Positions 7,707 to 16,387 are shown, numbered from the stretch's first letter. The stretch: DNA of 58,800 bases from an uncultured Bacteroidota bacterium (GCA_937928385.1 CALEZD010000036.1:1-58800); one strand, 5' to 3'. Translations and numbers: made by a program. The notes: generated by a model from the letters alone, not told the origin.

Positions 7707-9660
7707 TGTAAAGATATTAGTTTGTTTTATCCTGGCCACATGTATTGGCGTCAGCGAGCAAGCTTTTGCTACACATATAGTGGGTGGTGGCCTTACTTAC
7801 GAATGTTTGGGTTCAGGTATAGGTGGTATACGTTACCGCATTAAGCTGGAAATATACCAGGATTGCCTGAACGGACTGCCTGATGCCATAGCCGAAGATA
7901 TTCCTGCCTACATTGGTATTTTTTCAAAAGAATCTGCTTACAGGGTTTTAGATTCAATAGGTAAAAACAACCAGGGTACAGTAATTGATGAATTAGTGCC
8001 TCCTAACTTCAGTAATTCCTGTGTAAATAACCCCCCCAGGCTGTGCCTGAGAAGGGTGACTTTTTCCAAAGTGTACACATTACCGCTCAACTCAGCAGGT
8101 TACCGGGTAATGTTCGTACGTTGCTGCCGCAACGAAGCTATTCTGAACCTGAACAACCCGGGCCAGGTGGGTGCCACCTATTTTTGTGATATACCGGCGG
8201 CTGCCGAAGCCAACTGCAACAACAGTGCTTATTTCCATAATTACCCCCCGCAGATTATATGTGTGAACAACCCGCTGGTTTATGACCACTCTGCCAGGGA
8301 TAATGATGGTGATTCCATCAGTTACGAGCTGTGTGATGCCTATCCCGGGGGTACTACCACAGGCCCGAAGCCCTGGCCATCAGGTACTTTACCAAAGCCA
8401 CTTACTCAAATTAGTCAGTCCCCCCCCAGCCCCAGCTACGGGTACAGGGCAGGTTTTACACCATCTAAGCCGATGGCAGGTAATCCGGTAGTTCAGATCA
8501 ATCCTGTAACAGGCATGATAACCGGTACGCCCAACCAGCAGGGCAGGTTTGTAGTAGCGGTGTGTGCGCACGAATGGAGGAACGGGGTGAAAATAAATAC
8601 CATACACAGGGAATTTCAGTTTACTGTAACTAACTGTTCAAAGAAGGTGGTGGCGAACATACCACAGCTTTCAGATGAGTATAATACTTATTTAGTATCC
8701 TGCAAATCCAAAACCATAAAGTTCATTAATAAAAGTACCGGGGGATTTGACTACAAATGGTATTTTGGAACTAATGATTCTTCTGCCGATTTCGAACCTT
8801 CATACACCTATCCCGACACGGGTACATATACAGTAAAATTGGTAGTGAATGAAGGTTCGACCTGCCCAGACAGTATTTCCCGTTTCGTGAAGGTATATCC
8901 TGACTATTCTGCACAATATGATGTAGCGGGGCTTTATTGTCCAAATGCACCTATCCAGTTTACAGACAAATCGGAAGCCACATACAAACCTGTGGTGAAA
9001 TGGGAGTGGTCTTTTGGTGATGGCAACACATCTGACGCACAGAATCCGCAACATGTTTACAGCCAGGGTGGAGATTACCCTGTTACACTCATCTCTACAA
9101 GTATAAAGGGTTGCAGAGATACATCCGTAAAAACAGTATCTATAGACAGGTTTGTACCCTTTGCGGGCAATGACACCATTATTGTAAAAGGGGAATCAGT
9201 ATATTTCAATGCTTCAGGCGGCAGCATATTTGAGTGGTCGCCCGCTAATAACCTTAATACCACAACTTCACCCACACCTATAGGATATTACCCTGATACA
9301 GGCAGGTATAACTATAATGTGTACATCAGGAGCCCCCGCGGTTGCGAAGGTAATGACAGCATACGTGTATGGGTAGTGGGGCAGGGCTCCTTGTTTATGC
9401 CATCCGCATTTACACCAAACGGTGATGGCAATAATGATTTACTCAGGCCATTCAGTGTAGGGTACTCTGCTTACAATTACTTCAGGGTATTCAATCGCTG
9501 GGGAGAGCTGGTGTTTGATACAAAACGCATAGGCGATGGCTGGGATGGTACTTTCAGAGGTAAAAAAGCGGATATTGGTACCTATTTCTGGCTACTGAGC
9601 GCTGTGGATAAAGATGGTATAACACACCAGAAAAAAGGTGATGCAATACTAATACGTTAA
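7678..9660 (+). CDS. PKD-domain secreted protein with gliding-type (type B) T9SS C-terminus
   Basis: This is an exported protein of about 660 residues. The N-terminal hydrophobic segment 'VKILVCFILATCIGVSEQAFA' is the signal peptide. The next 320 residues ('THIVGGGLTYECLG...') match the N-terminal region often seen in Bacteroidota gliding-associated adhesins. At least two PKD-type repeats follow ('YKWYFGTNDSSADFEPSYTY' and 'WEWSFGDGNTSDAQNPQHVY'). The end, 'SAFTPNGDGNNDLL' with 'FNRWGELVFDT' and 'GDGWDGTFRGKK', is the type B (gliding_CHU_C) sorting domain. Possible ATG starts are 7678, 7684 and 7696, all overlapping the hydrolase gene. It is probably a surface adhesin; no catalytic motif is seen. 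Confidence 0.88.
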   Translation: MVMQKPMRSSVKILVCFILATCIGVSEQAFATHIVGGGLTYECLGSGIGGIRYRIKLEIYQDCLNGLPDAIAEDIPAYIGIFSKESAYRVLDSIGKNNQGTVIDELVPPNFSNSCVNNPPRLCLRRVTFSKVYTLPLNSAGYRVMFVRCCRNEAILNLNNPGQVGATYFCDIPAAAEANCNNSAYFHNYPPQIICVNNPLVYDHSARDNDGDSISYELCDAYPGGTTTGPKPWPSGTLPKPLTQISQSPPSPSYGYRAGFTPSKPMAGNPVVQINPVTGMITGTPNQQGRFVVAVCAHEWRNGVKINTIHREFQFTVTNCSKKVVANIPQLSDEYNTYLVSCKSKTIKFINKSTGGFDYKWYFGTNDSSADFEPSYTYPDTGTYTVKLVVNEGSTCPDSISRFVKVYPDYSAQYDVAGLYCPNAPIQFTDKSEATYKPVVKWEWSFGDGNTSDAQNPQHVYSQGGDYPVTLISTSIKGCRDTSVKTVSIDRFVPFAGNDTIIVKGESVYFNASGGSIFEWSPANNLNTTTSPTPIGYYPDTGRYNYNVYIRSPRGCEGNDSIRVWVVGQGSLFMPSAFTPNGDGNNDLLRPFSVGYSAYNYFRVFNRWGELVFDTKRIGDGWDGTFRGKKADIGTYFWLLSAVDKDGITHQKKGDAILIR

Positions 9661-9679
9661 AATACGGATAAAATAACGG

Positions 9680-9702
9680 AAGCGGCTTATGCCGCTTTTT
9701 TC
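9680..9702 (+). terminator. Rho-independent terminator
   Basis: AAGCGGC (9680-9686), loop TTAT and GCCGCTT (9691-9697) are followed by a T-run. It closes the 5743-9660 gene group. Confidence 0.9.
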
Positions 9703-9712
9703 TTGTTTATGC

Positions 9713-9738
9713 TTTGTACACAAAGCACAGTATCTTTA
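9713..9738 (+). promoter_or_regulatory. Candidate promoter of the ten-gene operon
   Basis: TATCTTTA (9731-9738) is one mismatch from TAnnTTTG. TTTG at 9713-9716 lies 14 bases upstream, shorter than usual. It is placed between a terminator and the SDR start at 9762. Confidence 0.5.
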
Positions 9739-9761
9739 CCACATAATAAGTCTACACATAC

Positions 9762-10535
9762 ATGGCAGGAAAAATTTTAGTTACGGGGGCTACATCTGGC
9801 TTCGGAAAAGCTATAGCCGCAAAGTTTGCTGAGAATGGTTATGATATAATAGCTACAGGCAGGAGGGAAGACAGGCTGCAAAACCTGAAGGCAGAACTGG
9901 AGGAACAATTTGGCGTGCATGTCACTACTTTACACTTTGACATCCGCAACAGGGCCGAGGTAAAGGAAGCTATTGACAATTTGCACAGGCAGACAGATAC
10001 GATAGATATACTGGTAAATAATGCTGGGCTTGCATCGGGCATGGCTACTATAGACGAAGGCGATATAGACGACTGGGAGGCGATGATAGATACCAACCTG
10101 AAGGGGTTATTGTACGTAACACGTATGGCATTGCCAATGTTGAAGGCTGCAAAAAGCGCGCATATCATCAATATTGGTTCAACCGCCGGCAAGACGGTGT
10201 ACAAGAATGGTAATGTGTATTGCGCTACCAAGTTTGCGGTAGATGCCCTGAACCAGTCTATGCGTATAGACCTGTTGCCCTACGGTATAAAAGTAACAGC
10301 TATTAATCCGGGTATGGCGGAAACAGAATTTTCCCTGGTCAGGTTCAAAGGTGATGCTGAACGGGCAACGGCTGTGTATAATGATATACAGCCACTGAAG
10401 GCGGAGGATATAGCCAATGTTGCTTTTTATTGCGCTACACTACCACCGCATGTGTGCATCAATGATTTGACTATGACCTGTACCAACCAGGCAAACAGCC
10501 TGTACACCTTAAGGAATTCTGAACTGGCTAAATAA
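9762..10535 (+). CDS. Short-chain dehydrogenase/reductase (YdfG-like)
   Basis: This is a 257-residue classical SDR oxidoreductase. The cofactor motif 'GATSGFGKAIA' lies at residues 9-19 and 'ATGRREDRL' suggests NADP(H) preference, because arginines follow the second strand. 'NNAGLASG' is the structural motif. The catalytic residues are Ser140, Tyr153 and Lys157 ('YCATK'). The closest named group by pattern is YdfG, the 3-hydroxy acid/serine dehydrogenase of enterobacteria, but the substrate is uncertain. It is the first gene of the run ending at 16200, and the next gene starts two bases after its stop. Confidence 0.9.
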   Translation: MAGKILVTGATSGFGKAIAAKFAENGYDIIATGRREDRLQNLKAELEEQFGVHVTTLHFDIRNRAEVKEAIDNLHRQTDTIDILVNNAGLASGMATIDEGDIDDWEAMIDTNLKGLLYVTRMALPMLKAAKSAHIINIGSTAGKTVYKNGNVYCATKFAVDALNQSMRIDLLPYGIKVTAINPGMAETEFSLVRFKGDAERATAVYNDIQPLKAEDIANVAFYCATLPPHVCINDLTMTCTNQANSLYTLRNSELAK

Positions 10536-10537
10536 TT

Positions 10538-10948
10538 ATGTACAGTGCGGAAACTAAAATAAGGGTACGGTACGGAGAAACGGACCAGATGGGTTATCTC
10601 TATTACGGGTTTTACGCTTTGTATTACGAGGTAGGCAGGGCAGAGGCCATTCGCGAATTAGGGTTTACCTACAGGCAGATGGAAGAGATGGGTATCATGA
10701 TGCCGGTGGTGGAACTGAATGCTAAATATTTTCGCCCGGCGCTGTACGACGACGAGGTAACCGTAAAAACGATTTTGAAAGAACTACCCGATGGGCCGAA
10801 AATACAGTTTCACTCGGAGCTGTATAATGAAAAAGGTGAGTTGTTAAATAAAGGAGTTACTACACTGGTGTTTTACGATCCGGTGAAGAAAGAGAAAACG
10901 CTGATGCCTGCACAGCTATCAGACAAACTGAAACCATATTTTGGTTAA
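10538..10948 (+). CDS. Acyl-CoA thioesterase, YbgC/FadM (4HBT) type
   Basis: This 136-residue hotdog-fold thioesterase opens with 'VRYGETDQMGYLYYGFYALYYEVGRAE', the hallmark of the 4-hydroxybenzoyl-CoA thioesterase/YbgC group, with the catalytic aspartate in 'ETDQMG'. The usual histidine of 'MGHVNN'-like motifs is replaced by tyrosine ('MGYLYYG'), which is common in Bacteroidota members. It probably hydrolyses acyl-CoA or acyl-ACP thioesters in the cytoplasm. It is tightly packed between the SDR gene and cinA, with a one-base gap to the latter. Confidence 0.88.
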   Translation: MYSAETKIRVRYGETDQMGYLYYGFYALYYEVGRAEAIRELGFTYRQMEEMGIMMPVVELNAKYFRPALYDDEVTVKTILKELPDGPKIQFHSELYNEKGELLNKGVTTLVFYDPVKKEKTLMPAQLSDKLKPYFG

Positions 10949-10949
10949 A

Positions 10950-12203
10950 ATGAAGAATATACAGGCTACTATAATTACGATAGGCGATGAACTGCTGATA
11001 GGCCAGACGATAGATACTAATTCGGCATGGATAGCGCAGCAACTCAACCTGCTGGGCATAGATGTGTTCAGGAGGGTAGCGGTGGCAGACCAGGAAGCTG
11101 ATATACAACTGGCGCTGGACGAAGAGATACCCCGTGCTGATATTATACTGATAACGGGTGGCCTGGGCCCTACTTCCGACGACATTACCAAGCCATTTCT
11201 CTGCAAATACTTTGGTGGAAAGCTCGTAGTTAACGAAGAGGTGCTGGAACATGTACGCTTGTTGTTTGAAAAACGCAACCGCCCCTTCCTGGAAATAAAT
11301 CGTAAGCAGGCCGAAGTGCCTGACGTATGCACCGTATTGCGCAACGAGATGGGTACCGCACCCGGTATGTTGTTTGAGCAAGAGGGCAAATGGATTATCT
11401 CTATGCCCGGCGTACCCTTCGAAATGCAGAGTATCATGACAAGTGAAGTATTGCCACGGTTGAAGGAAGTGTTTACCGGCAATGCTATAGTACATCGGAA
11501 TATTGTTACATCGGGCGAGGGGGAAAGCTTTATAGCAGCGATGCTGACAGATTTTGAAGCTGCATTGCCCCCCTACATCAAAATTTCGTACCTGCCCGCC
11601 CCCGGCATTGTCAAGCTCAGGCTCACAGGTAAAGGAGCAGATGTTGAAAGCCTTACGGCGGAGTTAGATAAACTTCATGCTGAACTGGCGCAAATTTTAG
11701 AACGGATTGTGGTGACGCTTGAGGATATAAGCTGGCAGGAGCTGTTAGGTAAAACATTGCTACAGAAAAAGGCTACTGTATCGCTGGCGGAAAGTTGTAC
11801 AGGTGGGTATATCGCCCACCTCATTACACAGGTACAGGGCTCCAGCCAATACTTCAACGGGGCTATAGTGCCTTACCAGAGCAGGTTGAAAACAAGCATT
11901 GTGGGAGTTGATAAAAATACGATTGAGCAGCATACCGCCATCAGCGAAGAAGCCGCTATAGAATTGGCCGTTAATGCGAGAAAAATGTTTGGCAGCGATT
12001 ACTGTTTATCCGTTACTGGGCAATTGAGCTTTGGCGGAGAAGACGCACATATACAGAAAGGATTAGTGTGGATGGCTGTGGATGGTGAGAAGGGCGTGAA
12101 AACGAAGAAATTCCAGTTTCATTATAACAGGGTAATAAACAAAGAGCTGGCCGCGCAGATGGGTATGCTGATGATATGGAAATACATCAACAATAAACTA
12201 TGA
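10950..12203 (+). CDS. cinA: CinA family protein (competence/damage-inducible protein A)
   Basis: This is a two-domain protein of 417 residues. The N-terminal MoaB/MogA-like domain ('IITIGDELLIGQ' and 'ILITGGLGPTSDD') has ADP-ribose pyrophosphatase activity in characterised relatives. The C-terminal CinA domain ('SLAESCTGGYIAHLIT' and 'GAIVPYQ') deamidates nicotinamide mononucleotide. Together they act in pyridine-nucleotide salvage; in naturally competent bacteria the gene is also linked to DNA uptake. An upstream in-frame TTG at 10941 overlaps the thioesterase gene, so the ATG at 10950 is preferred. The last four bases overlap aroK. Confidence 0.93.
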   Translation: MKNIQATIITIGDELLIGQTIDTNSAWIAQQLNLLGIDVFRRVAVADQEADIQLALDEEIPRADIILITGGLGPTSDDITKPFLCKYFGGKLVVNEEVLEHVRLLFEKRNRPFLEINRKQAEVPDVCTVLRNEMGTAPGMLFEQEGKWIISMPGVPFEMQSIMTSEVLPRLKEVFTGNAIVHRNIVTSGEGESFIAAMLTDFEAALPPYIKISYLPAPGIVKLRLTGKGADVESLTAELDKLHAELAQILERIVVTLEDISWQELLGKTLLQKKATVSLAESCTGGYIAHLITQVQGSSQYFNGAIVPYQSRLKTSIVGVDKNTIEQHTAISEEAAIELAVNARKMFGSDYCLSVTGQLSFGGEDAHIQKGLVWMAVDGEKGVKTKKFQFHYNRVINKELAAQMGMLMIWKYINNKL

Positions 12204-12709
12204 GCAGTATATTCCTGGTAGGTATGCCTGGTGTGGGCAAAACATATTGGGGCAGGAAACTGGCTGCTAAATACGACTATACCTTTGCCGACCTGGATGA
12301 AGAAATACAGCAGGCAGCAGGCAAGACAATAGAGGGAATATTTGAAACTGAAGGTGAAGCATATTTCAGGCAACAAGAAACGCGATGCCTGGAACAGTTT
12401 TTTACAAAAAACAAAACGATAATAGCCTGCGGTGGTGGTACCCCGGTGTATAATAACAACCTGGAATTAATGAAGCAAAACGGCTGTGTAGTGTACATAA
12501 AAGCCGATATCAATACGCTGACTGACAGACTGTGGCAGGATGAAAATACCAGGCCCTTGCTTAACGGCGAACATATACAGGAAAAGTTGGAAAGGTTATA
12601 CCAGGAACGCCGTACTTATTATGAACAGGCTCATTACACCGTGCAGGCAGATGAAACTATTATTGCTAATTTTGAACAAATAATTGCATTATGTACAGAA
12701 CGGCATTAA
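12200..12709 (+). CDS. aroK: Shikimate kinase
   Basis: This 169-residue kinase phosphorylates shikimate at the 3-hydroxyl in the chorismate pathway. The P-loop is 'GMPGVGKT' (8-15). 'DLDEEIQ' holds the Mg/shikimate-binding aspartates, 'EAYFRQQE' carries the substrate-binding arginine, 'ACGGGTPV' is the Walker-B-like glycine motif, and 'ENTRPLL' is the lid arginine region. The start overlaps the cinA stop by four bases (ATGA), and the end overlaps the DUF423 gene by 19 bases. No other aro gene is nearby. Confidence 0.95.
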   Translation: MSSIFLVGMPGVGKTYWGRKLAAKYDYTFADLDEEIQQAAGKTIEGIFETEGEAYFRQQETRCLEQFFTKNKTIIACGGGTPVYNNNLELMKQNGCVVYIKADINTLTDRLWQDENTRPLLNGEHIQEKLERLYQERRTYYEQAHYTVQADETIIANFEQIIALCTERH

Positions 12710-13080
12710 TTATGGGTGCCTTATTTGCAGGCCTATCGGTGATACTGGGGGCATTCGGCGCACATGCATTAGAAGCTATGTTGACTGCCGACCTGTTGCA
12801 AACTTATGAAACCGCGGCAAGGTACCAGATGTACCACGGGCTGGCATTGCTGGTATCGGGCTTAATCTATGCACACCTGCCGGTAAAGGCTTTGAGATGG
12901 GCATCCATAAGTTTTATCATCGGTACTGTATTGTTCAGCGGTTCCTTATATCTGCTGGTTATGCTCAAGTCGGGAGGACAAGTGGGTCTGGGTGGTTTTG
13001 GCTTGATTACACCTATTGGCGGGTTGTTTTTTATTGCCGGCTGGATATTGTTCATAGCAGGATGCCTGCAAAAACGATAA
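12691..13080 (+). CDS. DUF423 family membrane protein
   Basis: This 129-residue protein has four hydrophobic helices and the conserved N-terminal pattern 'GALFAGLSVILGAFGAHAL' of DUF423 (YwdK-like). It also has the family motif 'TYETAARYQMYHGLALL'. Function is unknown; it is an inner-membrane protein. The chosen ATG at 12691 lies inside the end of aroK, and an alternative ATG at 12712 would remove the overlap but also part of the first helix. The kdsB start follows after one base. Confidence 0.9.
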   Translation: MYRTALIMGALFAGLSVILGAFGAHALEAMLTADLLQTYETAARYQMYHGLALLVSGLIYAHLPVKALRWASISFIIGTVLFSGSLYLLVMLKSGGQVGLGGFGLITPIGGLFFIAGWILFIAGCLQKR

Positions 13081-13081
13081 G

Positions 13082-13825
13082 ATGAAAGTAGCAGCACTGA
13101 TACCCGCGCGCATAGGTTCCACACGCTTCCCTGCTAAGATGCTGACGCCGATAAAAGGCAAGGCGCTGATAACCCGTACCTACGAAACAGCAGTGGGCAC
13201 AGGTTTGTTTTCTGAAGTAATAGTAGTAACCGACAGCGATGAAATACAACAGGAAGTAGAGCGTGCAGGGGGCAGGGTAATAAGAAGTAAAAAGGAACAC
13301 GAAAGCGGTACGGACAGGATAGCGGAGGCTGCTGTGGATATTGAAGCAGATGTGGTCATCAATATACAGGGTGATGAACCTTTCATACAAAAACGCCCGT
13401 TGGAGCAGTTGATTGATTTGTTCAAAGGCGCAGAGGGGGCTGATGTTCAGGCAGCATCGCTGGTGCAGCCAACCCAAGACGAGGTGGTTATTAATAATCC
13501 TAATAAGGTGAAAGTGGTGCTAAGGCCTGATAATTACGCCATCTATTTTTCGCGCAGCCCTGTACCTTATTTACGCGATGCTGCTGTTGACTATAGTTAT
13601 TATATCCATATCGGGATTTATGCATTCAGAAAAGATGCACTGATACGCTTTGCATCATGGCAGCCATCGCCGCTTGAGCTGGTAGAAAAGCTGGAGTGTA
13701 ACCGTTTTATTGAATATGGTATGCCAATAAAAATGGCCCTGGCAGAACATACAAGCATAGCCGTAGACACGCCCGAAGATGTAGCCATTGCCGAAGCTTA
13801 TTTAGAACAACAAAACAATCACTAA
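13082..13825 (+). CDS. kdsB: 3-deoxy-manno-octulosonate cytidylyltransferase
   Basis: This 247-residue enzyme activates Kdo with CTP to CMP-Kdo for lipopolysaccharide core synthesis. The N-terminal signature 'IPARIGSTRFPAKML' binds CTP. 'VVTDSDEI', 'SGTDRIAEA', 'INIQGDEPF' and 'YFSRSPVPY' are the remaining nucleotide and metal-binding motifs. Length and motif order are standard. It works one step after KdsA (Kdo-8-P synthase), encoded at 50941-51768, with a phosphatase between them that is not in this window. It is the sixth gene of the ten-gene run. Confidence 0.97.
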   Translation: MKVAALIPARIGSTRFPAKMLTPIKGKALITRTYETAVGTGLFSEVIVVTDSDEIQQEVERAGGRVIRSKKEHESGTDRIAEAAVDIEADVVINIQGDEPFIQKRPLEQLIDLFKGAEGADVQAASLVQPTQDEVVINNPNKVKVVLRPDNYAIYFSRSPVPYLRDAAVDYSYYIHIGIYAFRKDALIRFASWQPSPLELVEKLECNRFIEYGMPIKMALAEHTSIAVDTPEDVAIAEAYLEQQNNH

Positions 13826-13836
13826 CAGATAATTAT

Positions 13837-14604
13837 TTGCGCCCGTTTCAATACATAGCGATACTGTTTGTAGCCTTGCTGGCCATCGTCACTTATTTAC
13901 TTTTCCTGGGGCTGATTAGTTTTTTCTGGTTGCCGCTGCTATGCATAATATACCTTGCAGTGTTGTACACGGGGGTTACCCGTATACAGTGGAATTATTA
14001 TATCCGCTCATACAACAAAGGGCATAATAAACATTTCATAGCCCTCACCTTTGACGACGGCCCCAATGCAGAAACCACTGCTATATTGGACATATTGCAG
14101 CAGGAGCAGGTAAAAGCAGCTTTTTTCTGCATTGGCAGGAATATAGAGCAAGACCAGGCTACAGTGTTGCGTATGCACGACGAAGGGCATCTGGTAGGCA
14201 ACCACAGCTACTACCACGCCAATAGTTTCGACTGGATGAGCTCGAAACGTATGCTGGCAGAGATAGAAAAGTGCAACAGCATCATCAGGAAGGTAACCGG
14301 CAGGCACCCCAACCTCTTCCGCCCTCCGTATGGAATCACTAACCCTAACTTATACAGGGCAGTTAAGCGTTCAGGAATGGCCTCAATAGGCTGGAACCTG
14401 CGTTCTTATGATACCCTGGCAAAGGATGGGGAACAACTCAAAAACAAGATAATTAACAAATTATCAGGCGGAGACATCATACTTCTGCATGATTCGGTGC
14501 CATTGACACGTGAAATTTTAACTGATTTAATAAGGCAGGCCCGGAAAAAGGGTTATACTTTTGTACGCATTGACCAATTACTGGATGTTCAACCGTATGC
14601 GTAA
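13837..14604 (+). CDS. Membrane-anchored polysaccharide deacetylase (NodB homology)
   Basis: This 255-residue protein begins with two hydrophobic segments (about 5-30 and 33-48), followed by a NodB-type carbohydrate esterase 4 domain. 'LTFDDGPNAET' (catalytic Asp73 and metal Asp74), 'GNHSYYHAN' (metal histidines 123 and 127), 'FRPPYG' and 'ILLHDS' are the expected motifs 1-4, so the enzyme should be active in removing N-acetyl groups from a glycan. The start is TTG; no ATG precedes the catalytic domain in this frame. It sits 11 bases after kdsB and slightly overlaps the LolA-like gene. The substrate could be peptidoglycan or an exported polysaccharide. Confidence 0.9.
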   Translation: MRPFQYIAILFVALLAIVTYLLFLGLISFFWLPLLCIIYLAVLYTGVTRIQWNYYIRSYNKGHNKHFIALTFDDGPNAETTAILDILQQEQVKAAFFCIGRNIEQDQATVLRMHDEGHLVGNHSYYHANSFDWMSSKRMLAEIEKCNSIIRKVTGRHPNLFRPPYGITNPNLYRAVKRSGMASIGWNLRSYDTLAKDGEQLKNKIINKLSGGDIILLHDSVPLTREILTDLIRQARKKGYTFVRIDQLLDVQPYA

Positions 14605-15229
14605 CAGCTTTTGCCTTGTTTTGCTTCTTTTATCCCTTAACTCTACCGCACAACCCGCTGGTTATAAAAAGCTGGCGGATGTCGGTACTTTCAAAGCGGA
14701 ACTGGCTAAAGCTAATACAGCGCTCAATGATATATCCAGCGATTTCAAGCAGGTAAAAAATCTCTCACTACTGGCTGAAAAGATACATTCTAAAGGCAGG
14801 TTTTACTTCAGGAAGCCGGGCAAAGTGCGTATTGAATACACAGAGCCCTATTATTACCTGATGGTGATGAACGGCAGTAAAATGATGGTGAAGGACGAGC
14901 AGAAGTCGAATAAGATAAATGCGGGGAACAGTAAGATGATGCAGTCGGTCAACCGTGTAATGGTAGATTGTATGCAGGGGACGGTGTTTTCCAACCCCGA
15001 TTTCAAGACAACTGCTTATCACGATGGCAGCAGGTACCTGCTCAGGTTAGTGCCAGCCACAGGCGATATGAAGAAACTGTTTGAACAAATAGATGTGTAC
15101 ATGAATAAATCCGGGCTGGACGTAGTGAAACTGGTAATGACGGAAACCGGCGGAGATTATACAGGCATGGAGTTTTATAATACCAGGCACAATTCATCCC
15201 TCAATGAAGCATTATTTAAGGTTAAGTAG
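14597..15229 (+). CDS. LolA-like outer-membrane lipoprotein carrier protein
   Basis: This is a periplasmic protein of 210 residues with signal peptide 'FCLVLLLLSLNSTAQ'. The region 'SDFKQVKNLSLLAEKIHSKG' with 'FYFRKPGKVRIEYTEPYYYL' is the characteristic LolA beta-sheet start, in which conserved arginine and aromatic residues line the lipid cavity. LolA carries lipoproteins between membranes. Because it sits next to a lipoprotein gene and a FabZ-like gene, it may be a dedicated copy rather than the housekeeping one; that is inference. The chosen ATG overlaps the preceding gene by eight bases; an ATG at 14585 is also possible. Confidence 0.85.
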   Translation: MRNSFCLVLLLLSLNSTAQPAGYKKLADVGTFKAELAKANTALNDISSDFKQVKNLSLLAEKIHSKGRFYFRKPGKVRIEYTEPYYYLMVMNGSKMMVKDEQKSNKINAGNSKMMQSVNRVMVDCMQGTVFSNPDFKTTAYHDGSRYLLRLVPATGDMKKLFEQIDVYMNKSGLDVVKLVMTETGGDYTGMEFYNTRHNSSLNEALFKVK

Positions 15230-15854
15230 CCTCTTTTTACTCTTTATCGCGTCCTGTGCTACCCCGTATAAGGGCCTTCAGCAGCAGCAGGCACCACTGT
15301 CAGTATATCGTTTTCAGCCGGAGTTCGACAAGGTTTTATACCGCTGTATAGTGGACGGCAGGTTTATATTTAAAAAATTTCACTTGAGTGGAGTGCTGTT
15401 TTTCAAGCAGTTAGAAAATGGCACGAAACGTGCTATATTCCAGAACGAGATGGGAATTGCTTTCTTCGACCTGGAGTGGGACAAAGATGGAAATTTCAAG
15501 GTGAGGCAGATAATGGAGCAGTTAGACAAGGAGGCGGTGAAGAAGACTTTGAGGAAAGACCTGGAAATGCTGTTGATGATGGGAATGGACATAAACTCGG
15601 AAATAATGCTGGGGCAGGATAGGGGTAAAGAGCAGTTGTATCGTCTTAACAGGGAAGGTGGATATGTATATTATACCATAGCCGGTAACGACCTGGTGAA
15701 AATTGAGAACGCAGATAATAGAAAAAAAATAATAACCGTTAATGTAGGAGGAAAAGCAACCCCGCAGTCCATGCCGGATAGCGTATTGTTCGACCACCAC
15801 AAAGCGAATTTTACCATATCACTCACTAAAATTGAGCGCAATGTTAATGAATGA
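15204..15854 (+). CDS. Predicted lipoprotein of the LolA/FabZ-like group
   Basis: This is a 216-residue protein with a lipoprotein signal peptide ending in the lipobox 'LFIASC' and a short linker. The rest is a mixed alpha/beta globular part with no catalytic motif that I recognise. It overlaps the LolA-like gene by 26 bases and the dehydratase gene by 14, so translation is probably coupled. Its position between those two genes matches that of the DUF3261 lipoprotein in aryl-polyene loci, although I cannot show sequence homology by eye. It may be a client or partner of the LolA-like protein. Confidence 0.78.
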   Translation: MKHYLRLSSLFLLFIASCATPYKGLQQQQAPLSVYRFQPEFDKVLYRCIVDGRFIFKKFHLSGVLFFKQLENGTKRAIFQNEMGIAFFDLEWDKDGNFKVRQIMEQLDKEAVKKTLRKDLEMLLMMGMDINSEIMLGQDRGKEQLYRLNREGGYVYYTIAGNDLVKIENADNRKKIITVNVGGKATPQSMPDSVLFDHHKANFTISLTKIERNVNE

Positions 15855-16200
15855 CTTTTACAGGATAGAGTATATACAGAGAGAACCTAACAGTGTATCA
15901 TGCAGGATTGTGTTTAACGACCAGCACGATATTTTCAAGGGACACTTTCCGGGACAGCCCGTGGTGCCAGGCGTGTGCATGATGCAGATGGTAAAAGAAC
16001 TGCTGGAAGCACAGACGGATACCCACTTGTGGTTGCGCGATGCCGGCCAGGTGAAGTTTCTGCAATTGATTACACCCGATGTACACCCGATGATCAATAT
16101 TAGCTGGAAGGAAGAGGGTAATGGCTACAACGTAAATGCCAATTTCCGCAATGATACATCAGACCTGTTCAAGCTTACAGGCAATTTCGAAACGCACTAA
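15841..16200 (+). CDS. FabZ-like 3-hydroxyacyl-ACP dehydratase (hotdog fold)
   Basis: This is a short hotdog-fold protein of 119 residues. 'HDIFKGHFPGQPVVPGVCMM' contains the FabA/FabZ signature (HFPGxPVxPG) with catalytic His35. The usual second catalytic residue (Glu or Asp on the central helix, e.g. 'EALAQ') falls at 'MVKELLEAQ', which still offers glutamates. It probably dehydrates a 3-hydroxyacyl chain on an acyl carrier. The housekeeping fabZ of Bacteroidota is usually fused to lpxC or sits with other lpx genes, so this is likely an accessory copy. It ends the ten-gene run, and a terminator follows 22 bases later. Confidence 0.87.
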   Translation: MLMNDFYRIEYIQREPNSVSCRIVFNDQHDIFKGHFPGQPVVPGVCMMQMVKELLEAQTDTHLWLRDAGQVKFLQLITPDVHPMINISWKEEGNGYNVNANFRNDTSDLFKLTGNFETH

Positions 16201-16221
16201 CAAGGTTTATACATAATTTAA

Positions 16222-16255
16222 CAAAGCCCGGCAATGTATGCCGGGCTTTGCTTTT
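16222..16255 (+). terminator. Rho-independent terminator of the ten-gene operon
   Basis: CAAAGCCCGGCA (16222-16233) pairs perfectly with TGCCGGGCTTTG (16239-16250) across a five-base loop; CTTTT follows. Confidence 0.93.
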
Positions 16256-16387
16256 GTACAGATGGTGTGGAAATTAATCTGTTACAAATGACATAAATCA
16301 CCTTTCTGCTTGACGAATCTTTCCATTTTAGCGCTTTGCAGGAAATACTTTTACATCGGGAAGTTATGATACATCCCGGGAGAGCAG

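Noticed and set aside
16200..16387. Possible small gene between the FabZ-like gene and the coiled-coil gene
   Set aside because: It contains only the terminator and promoter-like A/T sequence; no open frame with a start signal is present.
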